Below, piece by piece: positions 49,273-62,400 of a DNA stretch of 64,000 nt. Source of the stretch: Artemisia argyi (Eukaryota; Streptophyta; Magnoliopsida; Asterales; Asteraceae); NCBI GenBank assembly GCA_030686995.1, contig CM060709.1:303753357-303817356 (forward strand), given 5' to 3'. The notes beneath the pieces are model-generated. The model did no database searches and was not told where the DNA came from. It saw only the letters and a list, made by a program, of their open reading frames with translations. Position 1 is the first letter of the stretch. Each line of letters starts with the position of its first letter. The position numbers and the translations under genes are program-made.

Positions 49273-50460
49273 AAGTTTTGTTTGATGGCAAAATATTCTG
49301 AATGAATTAGGTCAGGTACACATGCAATTATCCAAATAGGGTTTTAATATGATTATAGTTGGATTTTAAATATAATAAAACTTTAAGTATTATCAGATAC
49401 TTATCCTTCTTATCTCGTATATAATAAGTAAATTTACAAAATGGAGTAATGGACAATCAAATTTTTAAGTAGTTTGGTTACCGTCAAACGATTTCAAGTA
49501 AAAGTTAAAATTAATTAGGACAATAAACTTTTTTTTTTTCTAAGTAAAACAAGATGAAACAAGGAGGATCAAAACAGCTACGGTAAAATAATCACACGGT
49601 TGAATCAATTAACTTGAAACATCTGGTATATTGTCACGTCAAGATGCGATTAATTTCAAAACTTTGTTCAATTCACTAAGACAAGAATTAATGTGTAACT
49701 TTTGACTAGCGCGTTAGGTACCCTCAAATAAACTTTTTCGATAGTATTAATAAAAATGTCACGGTAAGTCATTCCGACACCTAAATTTGCCTCGAAAACG
49801 AAATATTAAAAGATTTGGTAAATTACACTTCCCACCCTAGCATATATTTACAATCTTAGTCCCTGAGGGTGCAATAAGATTCACACAAGGTCCAAAACAC
49901 TTTCCTATATAAACCTCATTATATCCTCACTTAGGGTTTGACACTTTTTCTCTCTCAAACCAGCCGCACCCTATTTCTTCTTCTTCTCCAGTCGTTTTTC
50001 CGGCCAAACAAACACCACTGCTGGCCACTTAAACTCACCGCCACCACCACCACACTCCTTACAACCTCCCCATCATTTTGACGTACATCACGCGCCAAAA
50101 AACACCTCCCAACACCACGATTAACACCACCACAGCTCGAGTTCATCACCAAAACCATCTCTCTCTCGTTTTTTTGATATCGGCGGTCAAAGGTAGGAAA
50201 ACCCACCACCCTTTTTGTCGTTCTAGCGACGGTGGGGATAAGTACATGAATTTTCAAGAGTTTTTTTTTATTAAATAAAGATTAGAACTAATAAATATGA
50301 AACTAAATAATTGTTTGGTATCAGTTTCTTTCTTTTTGTTGTTGTCGTTGTTATTGAGTCGCGAAAACAAGGGATGCCGTGAGCTTGAGCTCACAGCCTT
50401 GTGTATCAAGTCGAGTTTTATTGAGTCGAGTCTTGGCCACAGGTTCGTGCCTAGGTTAAG
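49273..50460. other. Intergenic with promoter-like patch
   Basis: No supported gene. CCTATATAAACCTC at about 49901-49914 followed by a TC-rich leader and CACCA-rich sequence (49940-50250) looks like a plant promoter and 5' leader on the plus strand, but the frames after it are short and unfamiliar. Confidence 0.35.
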
Positions 50461-50757
50461 ATGGAGGGTTGTACATTATGTTTAAATGATTGTAATATTG
50501 GGTGTATGGGTTTTTTGAATGATAATGTAGAATGAGGGTTGTATATTGTGTTTAAATAATTGTAATATTAGGTGTATGAGTATTTTTAATGCTATTAATG
50601 TAGAATGAGAGTTGTACATTGTGTTTAAATGATCGTAATATTGAGTGTAGGGGTGTTTTTAATGTTATTAATGTAGAATGAGGGTTGTACATTGTTTTAA
50701 ATTATTGTAATATTGGGTGTAGGGGTGTTTTTAATGCTATTAATGTAGAATTCTAAA
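50461..50757. repeat. Minisatellite, about four copies of a 72-base unit
   Basis: Units start near 50461, 50530, 50602 and 50676, each with GAGGGTTGTACATTGTGTTT and ending TATTAATGTAGAATG-like. Confidence 0.85.
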
Positions 50758-51648
50758 GAAAGTGGTCTGAATTTCGATTCATGCTAGTTTTTGTTGTACA
50801 CAATGCTTTTGCTTGTTGTAATTATGAAAATTGCTTGCTTTAAAGTGTTATAAAGCATGCATCATTTTTTGTACATATGAATTTTATTGGAGGGAGAGTC
50901 CTTCCTCTATTATAAGTAGTATAGATTTATATGAAATTTTGCTCAAAATCGACTTGTTTGGTGTATCATTTTGAGTGAATTCAAATGTGTTAATTGATTT
51001 AATAAGTGACGTTTAGCAACACAAGCCAAATATCTTGTTATAGAAGACTGATTTACCGACAGCCCCACATTAACCGTTCTCATGGTCAACATGTGAAAAG
51101 TAAATTGTGCAACATCATGCTTAAATCAGTATAACATCATGACAAATAATCGTGAACCTATGATCTCGGTTACGTATCACGTTATATATGGACCAAAGAC
51201 TGTACGTTTTCCGCAAGAAAGACAAGATAATTGCAGGTTATTTATGTTTCATTTCTTTCTTTCTTTTTTCTGCTAGGAAAATGGCAGATAAATAAACTAC
51301 CTTTTAAGAATACAACCATTTTTTAACAAAGAATACAACCTTTTAAACTTGTAACTTATTGACTGATATGCATTCACTAGAAGGGTACCCGTGCAATGCC
51401 ACATCGGGTACATATTAATTATTTTTGTGGCGAGCAAATGTTTTTCATCTTTAGTATATCTCAAATATTTTATAACGTAGTGGATATATGTTTTTCAAAA
51501 GAAAAATGTCTAAATTAATAACGTAAATAGTCAGCATTTTTATTTTATTAATTTTAGCATTAAATTGGTGGTTATAAGTTTAGTTAGCTTTTCTTATAAA
51601 CAATTTTATTAAAAAATATCAATATTAGAGGGAGTTACTATAGTTTAA
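50758..51648. other. Intergenic, no gene seen
   Basis: AT-rich. GGGTACCCGTGCAATGCCAC at 51383 resembles worn Helitron-end sequence but lacks the rest. Confidence 0.4.
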
Positions 51649-51998
51649 AATAGTTATAATGCTCGCGCACGCGCGAGTTTTTTATTTATTTATTTATTTT
51701 TAACGATATATTTTTATTTAATAAAAAACAAATAATTTAATATTTGTTTTGTTTTGTTTGATTTATGTTTTTTAATTATAGTTTTTTATTATTAAAGATA
51801 ATCATTTAAAAAGTTTAATCATATTGTTAGTTGCTTCTTATCTATATTTTTTATATTAATCTTCTACTTGTGTAATATATCAACAAAACGAATTTATAAA
51901 TTAAAAAATAATAATTCAATTATTACCTAATAAGGAAACGTTCTTTTTTCCGAAATATGAAAGTCCCTACTTGGGGTTTTGTTTTATTATATAAAAGA
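51649..51998 (-). mobile_element. Small Helitron, same family as 17172-17562
   Basis: 5' end TCTTTTATATAATAAAAC at 51998, preceded by A; 3' hairpin CTCGCGCGTGCGCGAG then ATTATAACTA, where the final CTAG has changed to CTAT. The interior is closely similar to the 17-kb copy. Confidence 0.7.
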
Positions 51999-52186
51999 TG
52001 AGACTTAAATTTTTAAATTTTACATTAGTTTTCTAATTTTCCTTTTATGTTTTTTGTCTTAAAATTTTAAGACTTCCTGTTATCAAATTCTTTATAATGT
52101 AGTATAGATATCTTAAGATAGCACTTGTATCATTACGATGACTCATGTGAAAAATTTTGTGTACAAATTATGTGATTGTAGTAATT

Positions 52187-52363
52187 ACCAAAAGGCTTGT
52201 GTCTCAATGGTACCCTTTGTTGTGTAAGAAGCTCTCTAATCAAATGGTTGTAGGTTCAAATCTTACTTCGGACATGTGAGATAGTTTGTGGTTGTATATT
52301 GTGAGATACAGTAGTTACTTGCCGTTCCCAACAAAAATAAAAGAAAAAAAACAAACGAATGTT
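52187..52363 (+). mobile_element. tRNA-derived SINE (second)
   Basis: Flanked by the 12-base duplication ATTGTAGTAATT (52175-52186 and 52364-52375). The head has an A-box-like GTGTCTCAATGGTA and a good B box GGTTCAAATCTTA; the tail is TTGCCGTTCCCAACAAAAATA. The tail word GCCGTTC is shared with the SINE at 40597-40878. Confidence 0.85.
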
Positions 52364-52916
52364 ATTGTAGTAATTCTCTTTTAATAAAGCACATATCAGC
52401 GCATCCGATCTCATTTAGCTTTAAAAAATGCTTGTCCTCCCCTACGGAAACAACGAAAACCCTTTATGTTTGAATCAATGTGGACTACGGATGAGTCATG
52501 TGACGAAGCTATACAAGGGGCATGGTGTCCATCAAACTTGACTGGTGGCATTGAGAACCTTAGACATAAATTGACCTCATGTGCAAAGAGTCTTGTTACT
52601 TGGAGTCGTAAACACTTCGGAAATAACAAGAAGATTATTGAGAAGATTACATCGGAGTTAAATCATTTGCAATCTCTGCCATACATGAATGAAAATGGGT
52701 CTCGACAATGTTTGCTTATTTCAAAGCTTGAGGAAACGTGGTTGTGAGAGGAAATGTTTTGGCACCAAAGATCAAGAGTTAACTGGCTTAAATATGGAAA
52801 TCAAAATACTCATTTTTTTTCACCTCTCAACAGCCCATAGAAGCCAAAGAAACAAGATATCTATGCTTAAAATTGGCCAAAGTGAGTAGGTTGATAACCC
52901 TACTGATCTTCATTAT

Positions 52917-54707
52917 TTGATTCGTGAGCACTTTAAAGAAATTTATTCTTCTTCCGGGTCAAGGGACTTCGCTAGTGTCTCGGATGTAATCACACCTGTT
53001 GTGAATGAGACCATGTCTTTACACTTGGAATCCCCTATTCTCCAATCAGAAATTGAGAAAGCTGTTAAAAATATGAGTGCACACAAAGCCCCTGGTGAAG
53101 ATGGTTTTTCGGGTATCTTTTTTCAGAAATATTGGCATATTGTTGGTGCTTCGGTTTGCAATGCGGTTAAGCAGTTTTTTAATGAAGGTGTTATGCCATC
53201 TTCTCTAAACAAGACCTTGGTGGTGTTAATCCCGAAGATTCAAGCTCCTGAGACTATGGGACAATTTCGCCCTATTAGTCTTTGCAATTTTGTTTATCGG
53301 GTCATATCAAAGATCATGGCAAATCGTTTAAAACCATTTATGAATCACGTAATTTCCCCACAACAATATGCCTTGATACCTGGTTGTCTTATTCAAGACT
53401 ATATAGTAATTGCAAATGAAGCTTTCCACTATATTCGAAATAAAAAGAAATGAGAACAAAGACATATGGCTTTAAAGCTTGACCATAGCAAAGCATTTGA
53501 TCGTGTCAAATGGGATTTCTTAATGGCAACTTGTCGGAAACTAGGCTTTGGAGAGATTTGGTGTAAATTGGTTATGGCTTGTATATCGTCCTATGAGATG
53601 GAATTCATGATTAATGGCGAGTCTATTAGTTCAATTAATCCGTCTAGAGGTATCCGTCAAGGGGACACGATGTCACCATACTTGTTTATCATTATTGAAG
53701 ACGTCCTCTCTAAAATGATTAATAATTCCATGAATCAGTCTCTTCTTATAGGAATGAAAATGGCCAGAAGTTGCCCAGTTGTGTCTCATATTTTCTTCGC
53801 TGACGACTCAGTATTTTTTCTTAAGGCTAATGTTGCAGAGTGTGATTGCTTGCTTGATATTCTCAATCGTTATTGTGTTGCATCTGGGTAAACCATAAAC
53901 TTCTTAAAATCAGAAGCCATGTTTTCTCCAAATACGCCTATGGATGTGAAGCTGTTCTTTTCCAATCGACTTGGCGTGAAGCTAATGGATCCCGGAACGC
54001 ATTATCTTGGCCTTACAGTAGTACATGGACGAAATAAACAGGAAATTTTCTCTTTTATTTTGGAAAAGATCTTGAAAATAATGCAAGGGTGGAAGCAAAA
54101 ATTGCTCACACAAGTCGGGCGTGAGGTAATGATCAAGTGTGTGATCCAAGCTATACCTTTATATGCATTGCAATGCTATATGTTACCCATGGGTTTTCTT
54201 GATAAACTCCTGGTCCACATTAAGTGGTTCTTTTGGAGTGGTGATTCGCATGAGCAACACATTCATTGGTTAAGTCGTGACCGTATTTCTCACACTAAAG
54301 ATCAAGGTGGTCTTGGTTTTCGAGATCTTCATTGTTTCAACTTAGCCCTTCTAGCTAAGCAAGGATGGTGTTTAATAGTGAATCCTGGTTCTTTTTCGGC
54401 TCGTGTGTTAAAATGTATCTATTTTCCTCATTCGAGCTTTCTTACGGCTTTAAAGGGTTCACACCTTTCATGGTTATGGCAGAGCTTAATTCAAGGAAGA
54501 GATCTTCTCCTTTATGGTGTTAGGTGGCAAGTAGGAAATGGGTCAAATATCTCATTTTGGACCCAGAAATGGATTCCTTATTCTGAAGATGTTTATGTTC
54601 GTTGTCCCCGAGGCCCTTTCTCCGAGAACACATTAGTTTCAAAGTTTATTCTGGATGGTTACTGGGACGTACTTAGCAAAACTACACTCTGTTGTTCTAC
54701 CAGATGA
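52917..54707 (+). pseudogene. LINE reverse transcriptase
   Basis: Pieces 52917-53453, 53466-53891 and 53919-54707, separated by single stop codons (TGA at 53451-53453, TAA at 53889-53891). Recognisable blocks are KAPGEDGFSG, LIPKIQAPETMGQFRPISLC, KIMANRLKPFM, the A motif MALKLDHSKAFDRVKW, the B motif RGIRQGDTMSPYLFI, the catalytic FADD (HIFFADDSVFFL) and the thumb region with WKQKLLTQVGREVMIK. Active-site aspartates are kept, but the stops prevent a full protein. Non-LTR reverse transcriptases make cDNA at the target site. Confidence 0.9.
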
Positions 54708-55573
54708 AGCAAATTTCATTTCCGAAATACCTTTATCAAGGACGGGCTCTCGTGACAAGATTGTATGGCATTATGAAGCTAAAGGGTAATTACACGGTAA
54801 AGTCAGGGTACCAATTGGCGTTGCATCACCGCGACTCTACCTTTCAAACCGTAGCTTCCTCATCGTCTTCGCCAGATAAAAGTTTTTGGAGACAAGTATG
54901 GCATCTCAAAACTTTACCAAAAAAAAAAAAAAAAAAAATGTTGGCGAGTGTGTTCCAATGCTTTAGCTAGCCCATGGACAAAAATGGCGTGGTTCAGATC
55001 TCATATTTGTCTTCGAGCTGATTCTACGAATGGATCTATACTCTCACGGGTTCAAGCCTTCCTAGAAACGGTGCCAACTAAGTCGGATAAAATGAAATTG
55101 CACACATCTATTGTCGTTATTGCATGGGAGATCCGGAAGTCAAGGAATAGGTTTATTTTTTAGCATACTCCATTAGTTCATCTTCATACAATACAATTGT
55201 GCGCTCGTGTTGAACATGAATTCACTTTGGTTTCTCCAATGGCAGCTAATGATTATGATATTGTGGCTCTTCAGGACGAATCCCAAACATGTTCACTCAA
55301 GTGGATCCCCCCACTACTAATATTGTGAAGCTTAATTGTAATGCGTCATTTAAATTTAATCATGCTGCTATGGGTATTATTGCTCAAGATCATCTTGGTT
55401 CTGTAATCTTTTGTTCGGGAGAGGCCTTTCCTGCCACGTCTCCTCTTATGGCTCACCTATGTGCAATCCAAGATGCTTATCTTCTTGTTGATTATGGTTG
55501 GCAGAGTCAGACTCTAAGTGGGCAATCTCTCTTGCTTCAACGGAAGTGGTACCTCCTTGGAACCTTGCTGTGA
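54708..55573 (+). pseudogene. LINE C-terminal region: zf-RVT and RNase H remnants
   Basis: Starts with ALVTRLYGIMKLKGNYTVKS and SFWRQVWHLKTLPK, where a 21-base A-run (54918-54938) replaces the expected zinc-binding part. The RNase H-like end (KLNCNASFKFNHAAMGII, SPLMAHLCAIQDAYLL) has Asn in place of the first catalytic Asp and His in place of the catalytic Glu, so it could not act as RNase H. Confidence 0.75.
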
Positions 55574-55816
55574 TCGTGGATGATATCAGAACATAGGCAT
55601 CCTAACTAGACATCTCCTTTTCTTGGGTTAGTCGTAATTGTAATGTTGCAGCCCACGTGGTCGCAAAAATGTCTTGACTCTCATGATCGTTTCTTTTGGG
55701 ATGTAATGTTTCCGGAACAAATTACCTCTATTGTGAGGAGTGATATGATATAATTTTTTATTTATTTTTTTTTATTTTTTTTATTATTTTATTTATTTAT
55801 TTTTTTTGGCGTTGGT

Positions 55817-55876
<60 letters not shown>

Positions 55877-55886
55877 AACTTGTTGT

Positions 55887-56086
55887 GGGTGTTTGTTTCA
55901 GCTTATGACTTATTTTGTTTTGGGCTTATGTTTTATAAGCTCACTTTTATGGCTTATTTTGAAACTTTTCAACTTATATATATTTATTATGGAAGCTTAT
56001 ATAAACCAAAAAGTTGTAAAATAAGTCACAAAAAGTAAGCTTATGAAACATAAGCCCAAAACCAAATAAGCCGAAACAAATACCCC
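55887..56086. mobile_element. 200-base MITE with GGGTRTTTGTTT ends
   Basis: Left end GGGTGTTTGTTTCAGCTTAT and, reversed, right end GGGGTATTTGTTTCGGCTTA; arms pair over at least 50 bases. It follows the LINE A-tail by 11 bases. Same family as 62478-62715. Confidence 0.75.
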
Positions 56087-57715
56087 TTTAACAGAACTTC
56101 AATTACAGGTCCATTCCAAATCTTTATAACAAATAGAAAAGTAGTAAAATACTGTATAATGTAAAAAAAATGGAAAATAAAGATTATGAAAATGATTTCA
56201 GGAGGCTCAGATCTGTAAGTAAAAAAGCATGAAACAAAGAGGATAAAACCGCCATGGCTGTAAAATAAATTACCCCGCCAAGATACGGCCAATCTCAAAC
56301 TTTGTTCAATTCACTCAGACAAAAAAAAAAACTCGTCCATTAATATCATCACTGCCCCATAAATAATACTTACTACTCCGAAACAAAAGATGGATGGAAG
56401 TTGATGTTGTTTGTTTATGTTTTTATAGAAACACCTAGTATCTTTTTAAGGTTGTTGAGATTTGTTGGGGTTTAAGGGAAATCATTGACAGTAAGAGGCG
56501 GCAACAACCTTAGAAAAAAACCATTTTTATGTTCCTCGTACTGCCTCATTTCTATGATTTTTGTCTGAGTGTTTCTTTTTTTTAAGAACCAAAACCCTAA
56601 CCCTGACCTTATTGTGTTGGTGAAACTCTTGTTTATATAGGGGTGTCGTTTGTGGGATTTCGGGGGGTGTTTGGTAACAGTGTTTAAAATGTGAATGTGG
56701 TTGAGGCCTGAGGGAGTGTTTGGGTAAAAACCCCACTAAAAAGAATTTAATGGTTTTATGTTTTATTTGAAAACCTTGCTAAATACTATACTTGTTTGAT
56801 AAAATTTAACTGAATGTAAACATTTAACGATGCATAATCTTATTTTATAATGAGCTAATGATTGGTCGATTGGCAAAAAGTTTGTATCTGTGATAATTAA
56901 AATGGTGCGAGATATGGTTTAAATGATGTTCGGTGTCACTGAAGTAAAAATTAGGCCGGATTGAAAACCGATTTGATCCAAAACATCAGACCGTGGACCG
57001 AACCGAAATGTTTGGTCTAGGTTCGGGGCAGGGCGGGGCGGTCCGGTTCGTCGATTTGGTCAGGTCCAACAAAAGCATAATGGCTAGTTTTGTAGACCGA
57101 ACTGAAGCAGACCGGACCGAGTATAAGGAAAAGGGTGAACCGATGACCGGATCAAAATACGTTCAATCCTGTCCAGTCAGTCCAATTCGGTCCGGTTTCT
57201 TGGTTCGGTCCGGTCCGCGGTCTATTATGCTCAACCCTACCGTGAAGTGTTCACAAGTATATTCAAATCGTATGAGTCTATAAAATCAATCTAAAATATC
57301 ACTCCCTGACTTTTAAAAGTATTGAAACTAGTTTATGTTCTCATTGACGTATCCAGGCCACAGAAATAATCACCATAAACGAGATGTCGTAGCGCCCTGA
57401 AGCCAGGTCACTTTTCTATTGGCCATAATCAACATTCACACCCAACCTCCATCTAAACACATAATCAGCCATTAGCTATCAATCTATGGGTCACATGCCT
57501 TGTTAGAAAACCCGTGCCTTCATCCAAACAGGTGCCTCCTAGGCGGAGAGGAGGGCTTAGCATCGCCTTTACCAAGTGGATGAGGGTGAGACAGAGTCGA
57601 CTCCCGCGGCCTATCGGACCTCAATAAAACTAGTTACCATGATGCAGAAAGCGCAAACACCATCAACCCACTTATAATTTGAAGACCTTCACACATGTTA
57701 TGGTAATACCATCGT
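56087..57715. other. Intergenic; CCGGTCCGG-rich worn repeat
   Basis: No gene supported. 56990-57225 is crowded with words such as GGACCGAACCG and CGGTCCGGTTC in both orientations, perhaps a worn inverted-repeat element. 57520-57610 is GC-richer and unassigned. Confidence 0.4.
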
Positions 57716-57850
57716 GAATCAAAATTACTATCTTCATAGCAAGACTGCACAGTAATGCATGCTGCACATTCAACAGTTGGAAGCAAAAATGGTACACCAG
57801 TTCCGAAACATGCCCAGCAAAATGAGACATAACATACATATTTATACCTT
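57716..57850. repeat. Third copy of the segmental-duplication core
   Basis: About 135 bases matching 31826-31965 and 35605-35735 (marker GCAAAAATGGTACACCAGTT). On the minus strand this copy has the longest open frame (YVCYVSFCWACFGTGVPFLL, 57634-57906), Cys- and aromatic-rich, with no family I know. The other two copies shift frame, so protein-level conservation is doubtful. Confidence 0.6.
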
Positions 57851-58026
57851 TTTAACACTTCAATATTGTGACCTAATAACAGAAACTTAAAATTTGAACC
57901 GATCAATGTAGAACTCCATACACAAAAGAAAAAATAATTGAAAATAAATATAGGCCAAATATCTCAAACCGACACTTCCAAACCCTCAACCATAACTGCA
58001 GACCACGCCTTTTGCATCCTCCAGAG

Positions 58027-61000
58027 CTATTGTTGCTTGCATTCTGGAGGTCGTTCTTCTCCGCCAGGGCCAGCGTTTGGGATGCTTCCCTTCTGCAAAT
58101 CAGACACAACTACCTTGTAAAACCATATCTATCAAATCAATTCAACAATTGTGCAAAAGAGACCATAGGTGGCAAAATGGATGGATCAATTAACGAGTCA
58201 AATGGGTAATAGTCAATTGTGGGCCTACAAATTTCTTTATGTTTAGAAACACATGGATAGATAATGTTGCTAAATATGATTACAGAAAGTGAATTATATA
58301 AATTTATACCCATTTGTCCTATTTTCTTCTTAGTTTAACCCTTAAGCTTAACCCATTTGACATGTTAGACATAGCATAACCCAAATCGACCCATTTTAGT
58401 AAACGGGCTGCAATTACCACCTATGGAAGAAACCACAACATGCTCATATTCCTACCTTTCGTGCAGAAGGCTGCAAGAGTACATGAAACAGAATAAAAAA
58501 CAGATATCTTAGTAAATCCTAGAGTTTAAAACCGTGAACTTCAAAAAGTAAAAATATAAACAAACTTCACCTTTGTTTTTCTCTTGCTCTTGCTTTCCTC
58601 TTCATCTTCTTCATCCTCCTCGTCATCATCATCATCTTCTTCGTCTTCATCATCATCCATTTCTTCATCATCGTCTTCGTCATCATCATCGTCTTCTAAT
58701 CCATCAAACTCATCCTCCTCGACAGCCTCACCCGTAAACCAAGAAACAGCATGAGGGATAATTTTGTCTCGTATGGTTGAACTACATTAACAGTAAAACA
58801 AACATGTCAGGTTAAGAGACTTCAGATGTCAGCACAAATTAAAAATCATATTACATCACTCACCCAATGTCATAGTCTTGCTCCATTTGATTCTGAAGTT
58901 CTTCAGCCTGACATTAACAGATTCATAATGGTTAAAACATGTTTCAGCCGCGGCCTCAATATTTGTATCGAAACAAAATATTACCTCCTCTTCGTCAATA
59001 TCGTCCTCATCTTCAGGCACTTGTGGAGGGTTGAAGAAGTTAAAGAAACTTTCACAATCTTCAGTCTTTGTGATAGGTTTAGCATTCTTTGATCCCTTCT
59101 TTGGCTTCTTCTTTAAGATCTTTTGTGTCAAACATTTCCCTGGTAGCCATTCAATGGTTGTTCTGAAACATACAAAACATATCATAAGCTTTAAGGATGT
59201 ATGCTAAAACACGTTAAATGAAATATAGATATATAAATACTTACCCTATTGCCTTCTCTAAAATTGGCTCATCTTCATCAACCATATGATACACTTTAGT
59301 CAAAACTGAGTTCTTGAAAAATGGATTGGTATCAAAGAAGAACTCGAGCTTGAAACCCTTGGGGTCATCCATCCGGCACCACTTAATATCTTTTAGATAT
59401 TTGAGAGCTTCTTCATCTCGTTCTGAGATCTGATGATAGTGCCAAAATCAAAATCAGTAAACAGAAGATACGTAAAAACCATGAATAACCCATTGGTATG
59501 TCAAATAACAGGTACATACCTCTTCTGCCAATATTTCATTGGTCTTCATTGCAGTTAACCAAAAATCTGGTACACCCTTATCTGAAAAATTGTTCAAAAT
59601 AATGAAGTAGGTTACTTACACACAAGAAAAAGGCGAAAGGCACATTAGAAATACAAGTAAAGGTCATATAGATTATGGAGAGTATTTTACCTTCTTTGGC
59701 ACTGTCATCTGTCGCACCAGTTTCAGCTTCATCCTTCACTCCATCAACCTCGACAACACCATTCACTATATCATATCTCTGCAGTTTCAAGAAATTATAA
59801 CTTCAGTATACATAAAAAGGAACAGGCACAAAAATTCATGTCTAAAGCCTTTGTCAGCAGCTAACTAGTACACATATCTTGTACCTAAGCTTTGACAACG
59901 ATTCTACCGTCTACGGTGTATAATTATAAAACTCAAACAAACTTCTTGAATTCAGAGTCATTAACATGTTTACAAACTAGGTTTCAGGTATTTTGATGGA
60001 CACATGCTACACCTCAAAGTTCTCATAATACATTAATACCTGCATGGAACACACGCCAGATGGATGAGGAAAACAAGTATACAAGCATTTAAACAACATG
60101 TGAGAAGTTCAGATTGTTATGCCTGACTTAGCCACTTGAAATGATGAAAATGCATTTTTTTTGTCAAACATGGGGTACAAAACACTTTTCTTATCTAATC
60201 TTTCATTCTCTGAATGACAATATCATTCACATGACAATTAACTTGTTTCTGTTTGTACAGTTCAAAGTATTTAGTATTTACTATTCCATCTTATTGTTTC
60301 TCCGTCCTATTACAAGATGTGGATGTGCCTTGGTAAGGGTCAATCATGAGAGAGATTGTCAATAAAGGTCACTTAGGCACATCAGTAGCCAGCATTGTCA
60401 CACTGACTAAGTTGTCATACATCCTTATTGCATCCGTGGCAGCTCATATACCCACCTAACCCACAAGGGCTGCAAATTCAGCATGTAAAGTAAATGTAGT
60501 AATTGAATAAATGCCAGTCCCATGATGACCAGATATGCAAGTTAGAAAGAAGTAGAATACTACGCCCAAACCTTTGAATATAGTGGCTCATACAGTTTCT
60601 GGTATTTTCGTTCCAGTGCTGCTCTCTCTTCAAAAAATTTTGCTTCTATCTCATCATGTTCACTCTGCATATATACAAACCAGTTAGCTTTAAGTAACGG
60701 AAGAGTAATTATCCCACTACTAACAGTAACTATGTGTATGCACAGGTATATAAAACTACAGTGTGACAAAAGTAAATGGTTATGCATGTGAACTTATAAG
60801 TTGTTATAACCTATAACAAATAAAGTATATGCATACCCTATAGCTTAGTCAACTAGAATCTTAACTCCATCATGTTTCACTTGAGAGTTTAAATCAATAA
60901 TCCGAACTTTAAAGCTATAAGATGAAGAAAGAAATGGTAGCAAGCAAACACATTACACCTAAGAAAACTGAACTGTTTCCAACAAAATGAGAACCACGTC

Positions 61001-62355
61001 GTACATTTAGAGACTTGCTCCTAGGTGGACAATTGACGCGTCAAGCAAGTATGGTTGGACAACATGAAGTACCATGTAAATACTCGCTATTTACATAATT
61101 AATAATAAAAAATCTGGTCTTAATGTAAACCGCCATATTCTGGTTTGAACTGTTACCCGAACCTGATATTACAGCATGCTCCATCTATATATCTATAAAA
61201 GCAAGTAGCCACACTCCCATACCAGACACGTCATCGATAAATACTGCCAGCTAGTCAATAACTCGATATCAATTTTTCAAAAATCTTCCACTATTGATCA
61301 TACTATTCTCTCCCGAAAATTCAGAATCTGAAATCTAACTTATAATTTAAGCAAGATTTAAACATTAAGAAGTTCAAAACCTTTAAAAACAGTATTTACT
61401 TGTTAAACCAGCCACTTGAAACAACAAACCTCAATAATTAAACATCACAAAAATCTTTTAATATAGATCAACAAGTTAAACATAATAGAACATATCAACA
61501 GTAATCAATAGCTGTAAATAAAGATCCATACCTGGATGCCTCTCAAAACCTCAACTCTCTTCCTAACAGTTGGAGTCAAATTCTCAAGAACATCCGAATG
61601 TTGTCCAGCAAGATTTTGAAGCTTATCCTGCACGCACAAAATCATCGTAAATAAAATTAAACTGTACAGTAACTTTGTTTGGTATTTGCTATTTTCTGCT
61701 TATCTGCAGCTTTAAAATATGCACTTCGAAAAGTGTTTGGGATTGCTTATGACATATAAAATATATAAATATTTCATTAGTATATAAAGAAATAATTGGA
61801 CAGCCCGTTTGCATATATAATACATGTTTTAAGGTTTTTAGGATAGATATAACAGTAAGGGAATGTTTGGGATTGCTTTTTTTTTTCCCCTGCTTAGAAG
61901 TATGTAATTAAGAAAATATTGTATGGATTTGCTTATTCTGTGAAATGATGTGATAATACTTGAAAATATTTCAATTTGTTGAAACTTTTTCATCAAACTC
62001 ATTTAGATAAGGTTTTAGGTAAAATATGATGGCGTAAAATAATTTTAAAATCATCTCATATAAGCATTTTGAAATAGGCAGCTCCCTAGCTACCTGCTTA
62101 TCAAAATCTGTTTATTTTACATATACGCATAAGCAGTATGGATAACAGAAAACTGGTTTTGCTAAAACAAATAAGCAATCTCAAACACTCCACTTTCAGG
62201 GGTGTTTGTTTTAGCTTTTGGTCAGGGTTTACAAGGTTATTTCCTTCGGCTTATTTTCATAAGCCCAGTTTTTTTTTTTTTAATCCTAACTTATGAACTT
62301 ACTACAAAAACCAGAAAATAAACTCATAAGTTAGAAAACAAGCCACCCAGCATAC

Positions 62356-62400
<45 letters not shown>

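Larger units (their letters stand above)
52430..55875 (+). mobile_element. LINE (L1-type non-LTR retrotransposon), 5'-truncated and decayed
   Basis: A plus-strand order of fragments: end of ORF2 linker (HFGNNKKIIEKITSELN), reverse transcriptase, zf-RVT-like region, RNase H remnant, then a T-rich 3' part and an A-tail of about 54 (55822-55875). The endonuclease and ORF1 are missing. Frames are broken by several stops and frameshifts. Confidence 0.9.

Noticed and set aside
56590..56605. CCCTAACCCTGA, telomere-like
   Set aside because: Only two imperfect units, no array.
56993..57283. 96-codon frame rich in Arg, Gly and Ser
   Set aside because: Arises from CGGTCCGG-type repeat sequence; no domain.
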